This document shows positions 1-6,981 of a stretch of DNA of 27,477 bases, piece by piece. The translations under genes were made by a program, and so were the position numbers. Numbering within the stretch: the stretch's first letter is position 1; each line of letters opens with the position of its first letter. The stretch is taken from positions 1 to 27,477 of the forward strand of contig QMPG01000006.1 in assembly GCA_003648455.1 (NCBI GenBank). The letters run 5' to 3'. The DNA comes from Bacteroidota bacterium. Its GTDB lineage: Bacteria > Bacteroidota > Bacteroidia > Bacteroidales > B39-G9. Below the pieces are notes generated by a model. The model had not been told where the DNA came from. It did not search any database and saw only the letters and a program-made list of their open reading frames with translations.

Positions 1-891
1 GTTGTAATAAATAAAGAGCAAACAGAAGCGAAATCTATTTATAGTGGAGAGTACAACAATCCAAAAACACTTATGGAACCTGTAAATGAAGTTGGCGACT
101 CGACATACAGGTGGTATTGGCCGGGACATGGTTTTGTGAAAAATGATACATTATATGTTTTTGCACTAAATCTGTATAATGAAACTTCTGCTGTAGTAAA
201 ATCTACGAAAAACAAAGATGATATGGATGAGGTTGACAAACTGGCTGAAGAAATGTTTGCTTTCAGAATTGGACAAATTGATTTGTTAAGTTTTTCGCTT
301 CCCGATTTTAAACATATTGAAACTCACAAAGTAGCTTTTGATTATGCTAAAAACCAAATTGATTTTGGAAATTGTGTTATGGTAGATGGTGATTATGTTT
401 ATATTTTTGGAACTAAAAATTATCCTGGCATTTCTAAAATTCATGTTGCAAGAGTTCTTTTTAATAGCAAAATATTTTATAATAATTGGGAATATTTTAA
501 TGGAGATGAATGGACAACTGATATTAAGAAATCAGTTCCTATTGACCTTGATATTTCTGTTTCAGAACAATTCAGTATTTTTAAATATAAAGAACAATAT
601 GTGTTATTAACCCAGGAAAGGTCGGGAACAGATATTTACACATATATATCAGAAAAACCTTATAAAGATTTCTATAACAAAAAAAAGATATATCACACAC
701 AAGATGCTGAAAATGATACGACTAAAAATATATTTTCATACAATGCACTGGCTCACGTGCAATATATTGAAAACGACGAGCTTTTAGTTTCTTATTGTGT
801 AAACTCAAGAAGAGTTCGTGATGTTTTTGAAAATGTTGAAGCTTATCGTGCTAAATTTTTACGCGTTCCTATGAGAATGATTTTAAAATAA
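1..891 (+). CDS. Putative beta-propeller protein (DUF4185/DUF5005-like), 5'-truncated by window edge
   Basis: The reading frame is open from the first base (reads V-V-I-N-K-E-Q...), so the true start lies outside the window. The ATG at 73 is internal. About 296 residues are visible, ending at TAA 889-891. The segment YRWYWPGHGFVKNDTLYVF resembles the start of blades in secreted DUF4185/DUF5005-type propellers found in Bacteroidota, and repeated aromatic/Asp-rich strands (for example VMVDGDYVYIFGT) fit a propeller fold. No catalytic residues can be assigned. The family name is a recognition from memory of these motifs, not a search, so the function should be read as unknown, possibly carbohydrate-related. 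It is followed after 70 bp by the nitrilase pseudogene on the same strand. Confidence 0.6.
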   Translation, partial: VVINKEQTEAKSIYSGEYNNPKTLMEPVNEVGDSTYRWYWPGHGFVKNDTLYVFALNLYNETSAVVKSTKNKDDMDEVDKLAEEMFAFRIGQIDLLSFSLPDFKHIETHKVAFDYAKNQIDFGNCVMVDGDYVYIFGTKNYPGISKIHVARVLFNSKIFYNNWEYFNGDEWTTDIKKSVPIDLDISVSEQFSIFKYKEQYVLLTQERSGTDIYTYISEKPYKDFYNKKKIYHTQDAENDTTKNIFSYNALAHVQYIENDELLVSYCVNSRRVRDVFENVEAYRAKFLRVPMRMILK

Positions 892-961
892 TTTTCCATT
901 AATTTATTATTATCGTTTTATGAAAATAAATTTCGAAAAGTTAAATTTAAAAAAAATCGCT

Positions 962-1926
962 ATGAATAAGTTAATTTGAAAAATAAATTTATTAGTGACT
1001 GGAATATTTTTATTAAGTTTTTTTCTTTCATGTAATAAAAAAGTTAAAACAATTAATACTGAAAATATTGTAGAAAACACATCAAAGAAAACTCAAATAA
1101 AATTCAAATTAGCATTAGTTCAGATGCTTGTTGAAGAAGGGAATAGATCAAATAATCTCACACATGCCAAAGAAATGATTAGAGACGCAGCCGAAAATGG
1201 AACCGATTTAGTTTTATTACCTGAGCTAATGGATCTCGGTTGGGCACATCCTTCTGCATTAACTTCTGCAACTACGATTCCTCAAGGAGAAACTTGTCAG
1301 ATGCTAATCGATGCAGCGAAAAGCAATAAAGTATATGTCTGCTCTGGTCTTGCAGAAAAAGATGGAGATAAAGTTTATAATTCGGCAGTTTTGATTTCTT
1401 CAAAAGGAAAAGTGCTAATGCATCATAGGAAAATTAATATATTAGATATAGCACAACAATATTATTCGGTAGGACACAGCCTTCATGTTTGTGAAACAAA
1501 ATTTGGAACAATAGGACTATTGATTTGTGCTGATGCTTTTGCTGTACAAAGAGTTCTGAGTCAGGCTTTAGGTTATATGGAAGCTGATATTATTATTTCT
1601 CCTACTTCATGGGCTTTACCAACAGACTGGGATACAAGCAAACTACCTACAGCCAGAGAAATTTGGTACAATCATTATGTTCCGATAGCAAAAAAATTAG
1701 TATGCATATTGCAGGTTGTAGTAATGTTGGGTGGTTAAATGGATGTCCATGGAAAGGTAAAATGGCTATTGGAAACTCATTGGTAATTGGTCCAAAGAGA
1801 GAGATAATTGCAGAATGACCTTATGGCGTTGATGCCGAGAAAATTGTATATACTGATATTGATATTAATCAAAGACCGGTTAAAGGAACCGATTGGAAAA
1901 AATATTTTAATGAATTAGCTTATTAA
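962..1926 (+). pseudogene. Nitrilase/carbon-nitrogen hydrolase family lipoprotein, decayed
   Basis: The conserved frame runs from ATG 962 to TAA 1924 but has three lesions: an in-frame TGA at 977-979 (codon 6), a frameshift at the A7 run 1690-1696, and an in-frame TGA at 1816-1818. One extra A in the run would restore the frame and read AKKISMHIAGCSNVGWLNG. The Glu-Lys-Cys catalytic triad of the nitrilase superfamily is still readable in LLPELMD, HHRKINI and LLICADAF. The N-terminus before and after the first TGA reads MNKLI then KINLLVTGIFLLSFFLSCNKK, a lipoprotein signal with Cys. A GTG at 995 could act as an internal start, but it leaves a poor signal peptide without positive charge, and the frameshift would still remove the C-terminus. 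Most likely an inactive gene for an exported amidase-type hydrolase of unknown substrate. Confidence 0.8.
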
Positions 1927-1961
1927 ATGAAAATATAATTTTAATCACATTCTTTTAAATT

Positions 1962-2771
1962 ATGAAAAAAATTACAACATTACTATCGCTTATTATAATC
2001 TTTAATATGGCATCAATTGCACAAAAACAACATATTCTCAAATCAAGTAATATTAGTAAACCGGATACTGTTTGGGTTTTTACTCCCGATTGCTATAAAA
2101 ATGATATTGAAAAAGAATACCCTGTAATATACTTACTTCATGGATGGAGTGGTAATTATCATCAATGGAACGATATTATGGACTGCCAATCATATGCTGA
2201 TGAATATGGATTTATTATAGTTTGTCCAGATGGTTTATATAATTCATGGTATATTAATAGTCCTGTGAAAAAACAAAGTCAATTTACAGATTTTTTCTTT
2301 TCAGATCTTATGCCTTTTATCGCTGATAACTATCATGTTGATAGTAGTAATGTGTTTATTACAGGATTAAGTATGGGGGGGCATGGAGCTTTATATTTTT
2401 TTTCAAGAAGACCGGAATTATTTAAAAATGCAGGTAGTATTAGTGGAGTTGTTGATTTGAGTTTCTGTAGTAACAAATATAGTATTGAAAAATATCTGGG
2501 ACTTACAAGAGAAAAAAATGATGAGGAAATTCTCAGTAAATATTCAGTTATTGGAAATATTGAAAAAATTGCTGCATCAAACAAGGAAATTATTTTTAGT
2601 TGTGGAACTGAAGATCCGTTTTACAGCATTAACAACACTTTACGCAGAAAATGTGATAGCTTGAAAATAAAAGCAGTATACATTTCAAGCCCGGGAACGC
2701 ATAATTACAAGTATTGGAAGTCAGCGATAAAATATCAGTTTTATTTTTTCAATCAAAAACTAAAAAAATAA
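1962..2771 (+). CDS. Secreted alpha/beta-hydrolase esterase (esterase D / tributyrin esterase-like)
   Basis: A 269-residue protein with a cleavable signal peptide (about residues 1-20, MKKITTLLSLIIIFNMASIA then QKQ), so it acts in the periplasm or outside the cell. The alpha/beta-hydrolase signature is clear: the oxyanion-side segment YLLHGWSGN (about 57-64), nucleophile Ser137 in GLSMGGHGA, acid Asp218 in CGTEDPF and His247 in PGTHNYKYW. This arrangement matches the esterase D/feruloyl esterase-like group, whose members hydrolyse carboxylic esters such as acetylated or feruloylated sugars. The actual substrate cannot be told from sequence. A G7 run inside the nucleophile elbow is intact and in frame. 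The gene starts 35 bp after the nitrilase pseudogene and ends before a strong bidirectional terminator. Confidence 0.8.
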   Translation: MKKITTLLSLIIIFNMASIAQKQHILKSSNISKPDTVWVFTPDCYKNDIEKEYPVIYLLHGWSGNYHQWNDIMDCQSYADEYGFIIVCPDGLYNSWYINSPVKKQSQFTDFFFSDLMPFIADNYHVDSSNVFITGLSMGGHGALYFFSRRPELFKNAGSISGVVDLSFCSNKYSIEKYLGLTREKNDEEILSKYSVIGNIEKIAASNKEIIFSCGTEDPFYSINNTLRRKCDSLKIKAVYISSPGTHNYKYWKSAIKYQFYFFNQKLKK

Positions 2772-2808
2772 TTATTTAGGAAATCAAATATAACTATTGC
2801 TTTAAAAT

Positions 2809-2846
2809 AAAAGAACGGATACATAATAATATGTATCCGTTCTTTT
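2809..2846. terminator. Bidirectional intrinsic terminator between esterase gene and tRNA-Met
   Basis: A perfect 16-bp inverted repeat (2809-2824 with 2831-2846, core AAGAACGGATACAT) around a six-base loop, A-rich on the left and ending in T5 on the right. It can end the esterase transcript on + and, only four bases beyond the 3' end of the tRNA, the tRNA transcript on -. Confidence 0.85.
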
Positions 2847-2850
2847 TAAG

Positions 2851-2924
2851 TAGCGAGAGAGAGATTTGAACTCTCGACCTCATGATTATGAATCATGCGC
2901 TCTAACCAACTGAGCTATCTCGCC
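2851..2924 (-). tRNA. tRNA-Met(CAU)
   Basis: The reverse complement starts GGCGAGATAGCTCAGTTGG and folds as a 74-nt cloverleaf. The acceptor stem GGCGAGA pairs with TCTCGCT (the first pair is G-U), with discriminator A. The D arm carries AGCTCAGTTGGTTAGAGC, and the anticodon stem CATGA/TCATG encloses loop TTCATAA with anticodon CAU. The T arm has GTTCAAATC. CCA is not encoded. The paired first base argues against an initiator tRNA. Elongator Met is favoured, though a lysidine-modified tRNA-Ile(CAU) cannot be fully excluded by eye. A terminator lies directly downstream. Confidence 0.92.
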
Positions 2925-2995
2925 ATAATTTGAGGCTGCAAATATAATATTTTCTTTTAAGTTTTTTAATTCTTTGTAATTTTTTTTACAGATTT

Positions 2996-3745
2996 TTATA
3001 AAAAATTTATTACGTTACTCCAAGTTAATTTAATTGCCATGATTAACAGAATTATAGCAAGAATTTTTTTTACTGTGCTTGGGTTTAGTTTCTTGTGCAT
3101 AAACATAGTTCCCAGTAAAGCACCTGCAATTCCTGCAACTGATGCTATAATAAGAAGATGCCAATCAACATGTCCCATTGACCAATAAGTTAAAAATCCC
3201 GAAAAAGATGAAAAAGGCACAACAAAAGCTGTTATAGCTGCAATCTTTTTAGGATTATAGCCAAGTAAAAGCATTAGTGGGGAAATAATTCCTCCTCCGC
3301 CTATTCCAAGCATTCCTGATAATAAACCGGCAAATGCACCTATCAACGATAAGGAAATAATAGGTTTGTCTGTTCTGTATGTTTCTTTTTCTTTCTTTTT
3401 GTTAAATAAAAACATGAATCCTGAAAAAAGCAGAAAAGAGATAAACAGAATAAGTATGACTTTAGTAGGTATAAATTGAGAAACATAAGCACCTATGCTG
3501 GCAAACAAAAAAGAGAAAATTATTATAGGAATACCAACTTTAAAATCCAGTCGTTTGTTCCGTATATTTGAAATGCTCGCACCTGTCAAACTAACAGTGT
3601 TGTAAAAAAGTCCTACGGGTTTTGCAATATTAATAGGTATGCCAAACGATACTAATATTGGAATTAATATTATGGCTGCACCTACTCCACCAAGCGAAAA
3701 CACAAAGGAAGCTATAAATGATATGATGAAAATTAAATAATCCAT
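2996..3745 (-). CDS. TSUP-family (TauE/SafE) sulfite/anion permease
   Basis: Starting from ATG 3745 the protein has 249 residues and about eight hydrophobic helices. An upstream TTG at 3772 extends the frame by nine residues but is less likely, because MDYLIFIISFIASFVFSLGG is the typical TSUP N-terminus. The family's two-fold repeat is visible: GGVGAAIILIPILVSFGIP near the N-terminus is echoed by GMLGIGGGGIISPLMLLLGY in the second half. TSUP proteins export or import sulfite, sulfoacetate, thiosulfate or related small anions across the inner membrane. It lies downstream of the ArsR regulator and rhodanese on the same strand, which suggests a sulfur-compound role. A 225-bp gap holding an inverted-repeat element separates it from the rhodanese gene. 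Confidence 0.85.
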   Translation of the reverse strand: MDYLIFIISFIASFVFSLGGVGAAIILIPILVSFGIPINIAKPVGLFYNTVSLTGASISNIRNKRLDFKVGIPIIIFSFLFASIGAYVSQFIPTKVILILFISFLLFSGFMFLFNKKKEKETYRTDKPIISLSLIGAFAGLLSGMLGIGGGGIISPLMLLLGYNPKKIAAITAFVVPFSSFSGFLTYWSMGHVDWHLLIIASVAGIAGALLGTMFMHKKLNPSTVKKILAIILLIMAIKLTWSNVINFL

Positions 3746-3805
3746 TATTATTGTTATATCTAAAATCCGCAAATCGTGGAACGGATTTGTTATTAAAAAT
3801 AAATC

Positions 3806-3939
3806 ATGAGTCCACTCCCAAAAGTTGCTAAGCGGTTAACTTTACAAAAAGACTGAAAGCTATAAATCTGTACGTCAGTTTGTTATAAATCCGCTAAGCG
3901 GCTATAAATTGATAACTTTAGTTTTCGGAGTAGTCTCAT
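3806..3939. repeat. MITE-like inverted-repeat element (about 130 bp)
   Basis: The ends form imperfect terminal inverted repeats: ATGAGTCCACTCCCAAAA (3806-3823) against the reverse complement ATGAGACTACTCCGAAAA (3922-3939), 15 of 18 matching. Inside, GCTAAGCGG occurs twice (3827-3835 and 3893-3901), the second within hairpin CCGCTAAGCGG, and TATAAAT occurs three times. There is no room for a transposase. This looks like a non-autonomous mobile element or structured repeat in the gap between the rhodanese and TSUP genes. No target-site duplication was recognised with certainty. Confidence 0.45.
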
Positions 3940-3969
3940 TATATTTGAAAAATATTTTTTGCTCTCTAT

Positions 3970-4365
3970 TTAACTTTTTGATATATGTTTCAATAGTTTG
4001 CCGGGTTTAAATTCATCAATTAATAAATTATAACCGCCTTCAACAATTTTTACTTTTTCATAACCTAATGATAATAGATAAGCATAAACAATTACAGCTC
4101 TTACCCCTGATGAACAAAAAACACCAATCGTTTTGTCTTTTGGTATCTCATTTAATCTGTCAGGTATTTCATTAATTGGGATTTCAATAATTAATATATC
4201 ATGAAAAAGTAATTTAAAACTTAAGGTTTTTGTTTCTTCTTTTGAACGAACATCTAATAATACATTGTTTTTGTCTTGTAAGATTTTGTCGGGACATATT
4301 TTATGTTTTCCATTACCAAAAAAATCAAATGTCATTGATTGCATTATTGTTTCTAAGTTTTTCAT
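3970..4365 (-). CDS. Rhodanese-like domain protein (sulfurtransferase)
   Basis: A 131-residue cytoplasmic single-domain rhodanese. The N-terminal signature LLDVRSKEE (about 36-44) and the active-site loop CSSGVR with Cys84 and Arg89 (C-x4-R) are present, followed by the usual YLLSLGYEKVKIVEGGY segment. Cys84 would carry the persulfide during sulfane-sulfur transfer. The extra 20 N-terminal residues are not diagnostic. It starts from ATG 4365, 56 bp downstream of the ArsR-type regulator. A short inverted repeat lies just before it. An ArsR regulator, rhodanese and TSUP permease in a row is a recurrent arrangement in persulfide or sulfite handling, so a role in sulfur detoxification is inferred. 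Confidence 0.85.
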   Translation of the reverse strand: MKNLETIMQSMTFDFFGNGKHKICPDKILQDKNNVLLDVRSKEETKTLSFKLLFHDILIIEIPINEIPDRLNEIPKDKTIGVFCSSGVRAVIVYAYLLSLGYEKVKIVEGGYNLLIDEFKPGKLLKHISKS

Positions 4366-4390
4366 AATTGATATTTTTAAGTTTTGTTAG

Positions 4391-4406
4391 TTGGCAAATT
4401 AGCCAA
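4391..4406. promoter_or_regulatory. Candidate operator: TTGGC-N6-GCCAA inverted repeat
   Basis: TTGGCAAATTAGCCAA lies in the 56-bp gap between the regulator and rhodanese genes, about 25 bp before the rhodanese start. A related imperfect site, GCCAATAAGATTGC (4738-4751), overlaps the -7 box of the regulator gene. The shared GCCAA/TTGGC half-site makes both candidates for binding by the ArsR-type protein, but no binding evidence exists. Confidence 0.35.
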
Positions 4407-4421
4407 ACATTATTTATAAAA

Positions 4422-4715
4422 TTATTTGGTTTTAATTATTTTATTGGCACAGTTGAAAAAATCTAACACACATTTCATTTTTAGTTCATAGTAAATTTTA
4501 TTTCCTTGTTTTTTACCACAAACTATATCGGCGTTTTTTAATATACTTAAGTGTTTTGACATAGTTGAAATGTCAACATCAACCATTTTTGTTAAATCGT
4601 TAACACAACGCGGAGTTATTGCGAGTTCATTAACAATAAATAAACGAGTTGTGTGTGATAGTGCCTTCATTAAATTTGCATGAAGTTTATATTCTTCAAT
4701 AATTGAATTATTCAT
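4422..4715 (-). CDS. ArsR/SmtB-family transcriptional regulator
   Basis: A 97-residue winged-helix protein from ATG 4715. A TTG at 4742 gives nine more residues but would sit at the predicted transcription start, so ATG is preferred. The family core is clear: LMKALSHTTRLFIVNEL, then the recognition helix region VDISTMSKHLSILKNADIV and the wing KKQGNKIYYEL. Four cysteines (37, 66, 82 and 89) are present, one in the PRCVND position typical of thiol or metal sensors of this family. Such proteins repress their own operon and release DNA when a metal(loid) or reactive sulfur species modifies the cysteines. Being upstream of rhodanese and TSUP genes favours sulfur sensing (BigR/SqrR-like role), which is inference. 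Confidence 0.88.
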   Translation of the reverse strand: MNNSIIEEYKLHANLMKALSHTTRLFIVNELAITPRCVNDLTKMVDVDISTMSKHLSILKNADIVCGKKQGNKIYYELKMKCVLDFFNCANKIIKTK

Positions 4716-4737
4716 AATAAAAGAATTTGGTTGTCTC

Positions 4738-4758
4738 GCCAATAAGATTGCAAATCTA
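4738..4758 (-). promoter_or_regulatory. Promoter -7 element of the ArsR operon with overlapping partial operator
   Basis: Reading the minus strand, TAGATTTG (4758-4751) matches the Bacteroidota -7 consensus TAnnTTTG exactly, and predicts a start of transcription about 30 nt before ATG 4715. The adjoining GCAATCTTATTGGC is an imperfect inverted repeat that could be the autoregulatory site. No good -33 TTTG is seen. Confidence 0.45.
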
Positions 4759-4813
4759 TATATTTTTTTTTAAATAAAAGAAATGTTTTGAAAAAAACAA
4801 TTAGAAGTATTTA

Positions 4814-4844
4814 TTTGTTTTATATAATTGGAATTTATATATTG
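4814..4844 (+). promoter_or_regulatory. Possible promoter of the START-like gene
   Basis: TTTG at 4814-4817 and TATATTG at 4838-4844, 20 bp apart, approximate the Bacteroidota -33/-7 pattern. The expected start is near 4850, ahead of ATG 4873. The -7 box is one base short of the consensus, so this is tentative. Confidence 0.3.
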
Positions 4845-4872
4845 CAAAATAACAAAATGAAGGGAAAAAATT

Positions 4873-5253
4873 ATGGCAAAAAATAAATATCAATTAGAAT
4901 ATGTAATAAATACATCAGAAAGAATTTTGTTTAACAGAGTAAGTACTGCAAGTGGGTTAACAGAGTGGTTTGCCGATGATGTAAATGTTAATGATAATAT
5001 TTATACTTTCATTTGGAATGGAGTTGAACAGGATGCCAAAATATTAGCTAAAAAAGATTTGTCATATATAAAATTTCATTGGGTTGAAGACGAAGAAGAA
5101 GACACTTTTTTTGAATTTAGACTAAATAAACTTGAATTAACCGGAGGATTGGCTCTTTTAGTAACAGACTTTGCCGAAGAAGACGAGAAAGAAGATGCTA
5201 TTAGTCTTTGGGATACTCAGATTTCAGAATTAAAACATATTTTAGGTCTTTAA
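4873..5253 (+). CDS. START-like domain protein (SRPBCC/AHSA1-like)
   Basis: A 126-residue acidic cytoplasmic protein. The pattern MAKNKYQLEYVINTSERILF, then STASGLTEWFADDV and WDTQISELKHILGL at the C-terminus is that of the START-like family widespread in Bacteroidota, related to AHSA1/SRPBCC folds that enclose a hydrophobic cavity. No ligand or partner is known to me. A run of acidic residues (VEDEEEDTFFEF, then FAEEDEKEDA) is characteristic. It is divergent from the ArsR gene across a 157-bp region. It is a single gene followed by 267 bp of non-coding DNA. Confidence 0.75.
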   Translation: MAKNKYQLEYVINTSERILFNRVSTASGLTEWFADDVNVNDNIYTFIWNGVEQDAKILAKKDLSYIKFHWVEDEEEDTFFEFRLNKLELTGGLALLVTDFAEEDEKEDAISLWDTQISELKHILGL

Positions 5254-5366
5254 TAGTATCAAAGTTTGATAATTTCTATTAATTTTACCATGTTTTTTTT
5301 AATTATATATTTTGCATAATGTGATTTGGCATTGCTATCTATTCTATGAAATTGAAAATCAATAAT

Positions 5367-5467
5367 TTCATATGGTCATTGAGTTGTCATAACGCTTTGC
5401 CGTCAAATGTTGTCATTTATTTCAATTACTATTAATGACTATAAAATGACAATAAATGGATATGATG
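5367..5467. repeat. Imperfect inverted-repeat region upstream of lptF/G
   Basis: The stretch TCATATGGTCATTGAGTTGT near 5368-5387 is mirrored by the reverse complement of AAATGACAATAAATGGATATG near 5445-5465, with shared elements CATAT and TTGTCAT. Inside, TTGTCATTT (5410-5418) also pairs with AAATGACAA (5444-5452). It could fold into a long irregular hairpin. It is the only visible structure in the 267-bp gap and may be a degraded mobile repeat or a leader structure. Confidence 0.3.
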
Positions 5468-5520
5468 TTATGTTAAAATTATAACCGTTTATAGTATTAT
5501 TGTAGGTAATTTTTTTCACT

Positions 5521-6978
5521 GTGAAAATAAAACGAGTTCATTATCTGGTAATTAAATCATGGATAGGACCATTAGTTGTAACTTTCTGTATTTCATTGTT
5601 TTTGTTGCTTATGCAATTTCTATGGAAATACATTGATGATATGGTTGGGAAAGGTTTAGAGTTTTCTGTAATTTCCGAATTGTTAATGTATGCTATTGCA
5701 GGGCTTGTTCCAATGGCATTACCTCTTTCAATATTATTAGCGTCTTTAATGGCATTTGGTAATTTGGGAGAACACTACGAACTAATATCTTTAAAATCTG
5801 CAGGAATATCATTATCACGAATTATGTATCCATTAATAATATTGACTTTTATTATTAGCATTGGTGCATTTTTCTTTTCTAATAATGTATTGCCATATAC
5901 TAATCTGAAAATGGGAGCTTTGCTGTTTGATGTTAGAAATAAACGACCTGAAGTAAGTATTAAAGAAGGCGTTTTTTATAACGGAATAGATGGTTACAGT
6001 ATAAAAGTTGGAAGAAAAAATAAATCAACAGGATTGCTTTACAATGTAATGATATATGATCATTCTTCTAGAAAGGGTAATTTGAATGTAACTATTGCAG
6101 ATTCTGGCAGAATGGAGGTTACCGAAGATAAAAGAAATCTTATTTTATCATTATATAATGGAAAAACTTATACCGAAATACCCGTTGATAAAAGAAGAAA
6201 TAAAACAAAATCACATCCATACAGGCAAGATAAATTTTCTGAACAAAAAGTAATTTTAGACCTTTCCGGATATGGCTTAAAGCGAACAGATGAAAATTTA
6301 TTTAAAAATAATTATCAGATGTTGAATATAAATCAACTTTCAACGGCAGATGATTCTTTAAAGAAAGCTTTAAAATCATATAAAAATCAATTCTCAAAAA
6401 ATTTGTTGAGAGCAAATTTTTTCAGGAAAGAGGTAAAAAATGACACAAACATTGTTAATTATTATGATACAATAAAATCTACTGTGAGTTTTGACAGCAT
6501 ATTTGAAACTTTATCGGCAGGAGAAAAAGCCCGAGTTATTGATCAAGCACTCAATTATGCAAGAACAACCAAATCTTATATCTCGTCGACTAAAAATGAT
6601 TTTTTTAACAAACAAAAATGGATAAATAGGCATGAAATTGAATGGCATAGAAAATTTACTTTATCATTTGCATGTTTCATTTTGTTTTTTATTGGAGCTC
6701 CTCTTGGTGCAATTATTCGTAAAGGCGGACTTGGTATGCCTGTTGTAATTTCAGTATTGTTTTTCGTTTTATACTATGTTGTTTCAATGACAGGTGAGAA
6801 ATATGTGAAATCATGTGTATTGCCGGCTTGGCAAGGCATGTGGCTTTCAGCATTTATTTTGTTACCTTTAGGTATATTCTTAACATATAAAGCGGCTACA
6901 GATTCTGTTATCCTTAATTTTGATTCTTATATTGATGCAGTAAAAAGGTTTTTTACTTCTAAGAAAAAAAAGAAGTAG
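5521..6978 (+). CDS. LptF/LptG-family permease (YjgP/YjgQ), LPS export
   Basis: A 485-residue inner-membrane protein starting at GTG 5521 (no better ATG; the sequence MKIKRVHYLVIKSWIGPLVV fits the family N-terminus). Three membrane helices lie near residues 15-37, 55-85 and 100-125, then a large periplasmic beta-jellyroll region, then three more helices near 380-460 with the conserved motif FIGAPLGAIIRKGGLGMPVV. LptF and LptG work with the ATPase LptB to lift lipopolysaccharide from the inner membrane towards LptC/LptA. Whether this copy is F or G cannot be decided from one gene. A charged, probably coiled segment (about 285-370) enlarges the periplasmic part, as is common in Bacteroidota. 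The next gene begins three bases after its stop. Confidence 0.88.
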   Translation: MKIKRVHYLVIKSWIGPLVVTFCISLFLLLMQFLWKYIDDMVGKGLEFSVISELLMYAIAGLVPMALPLSILLASLMAFGNLGEHYELISLKSAGISLSRIMYPLIILTFIISIGAFFFSNNVLPYTNLKMGALLFDVRNKRPEVSIKEGVFYNGIDGYSIKVGRKNKSTGLLYNVMIYDHSSRKGNLNVTIADSGRMEVTEDKRNLILSLYNGKTYTEIPVDKRRNKTKSHPYRQDKFSEQKVILDLSGYGLKRTDENLFKNNYQMLNINQLSTADDSLKKALKSYKNQFSKNLLRANFFRKEVKNDTNIVNYYDTIKSTVSFDSIFETLSAGEKARVIDQALNYARTTKSYISSTKNDFFNKQKWINRHEIEWHRKFTLSFACFILFFIGAPLGAIIRKGGLGMPVVISVLFFVLYYVVSMTGEKYVKSCVLPAWQGMWLSAFILLPLGIFLTYKAATDSVILNFDSYIDAVKRFFTSKKKKK

Positions 6979-6981
6979 TTT

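Noticed and set aside
995..1738. Intact 247-residue nitrilase from GTG 995
   Set aside because: The C-terminal residues after the A7 run do not fit the family, while the alternative frame does, and the signal peptide continues upstream through a TGA to ATG 962. A broken gene explains the data better.
977..1818. TGA recoding (selenocysteine or altered genetic code)
   Set aside because: A frameshift is also present, no other gene in the window has an in-frame TGA, and arsC ends in TGA.
2996..3772. TTG start for the TSUP permease
   Set aside because: The nine extra residues are polar and not family-like. ATG 3745 begins directly at the first membrane helix.
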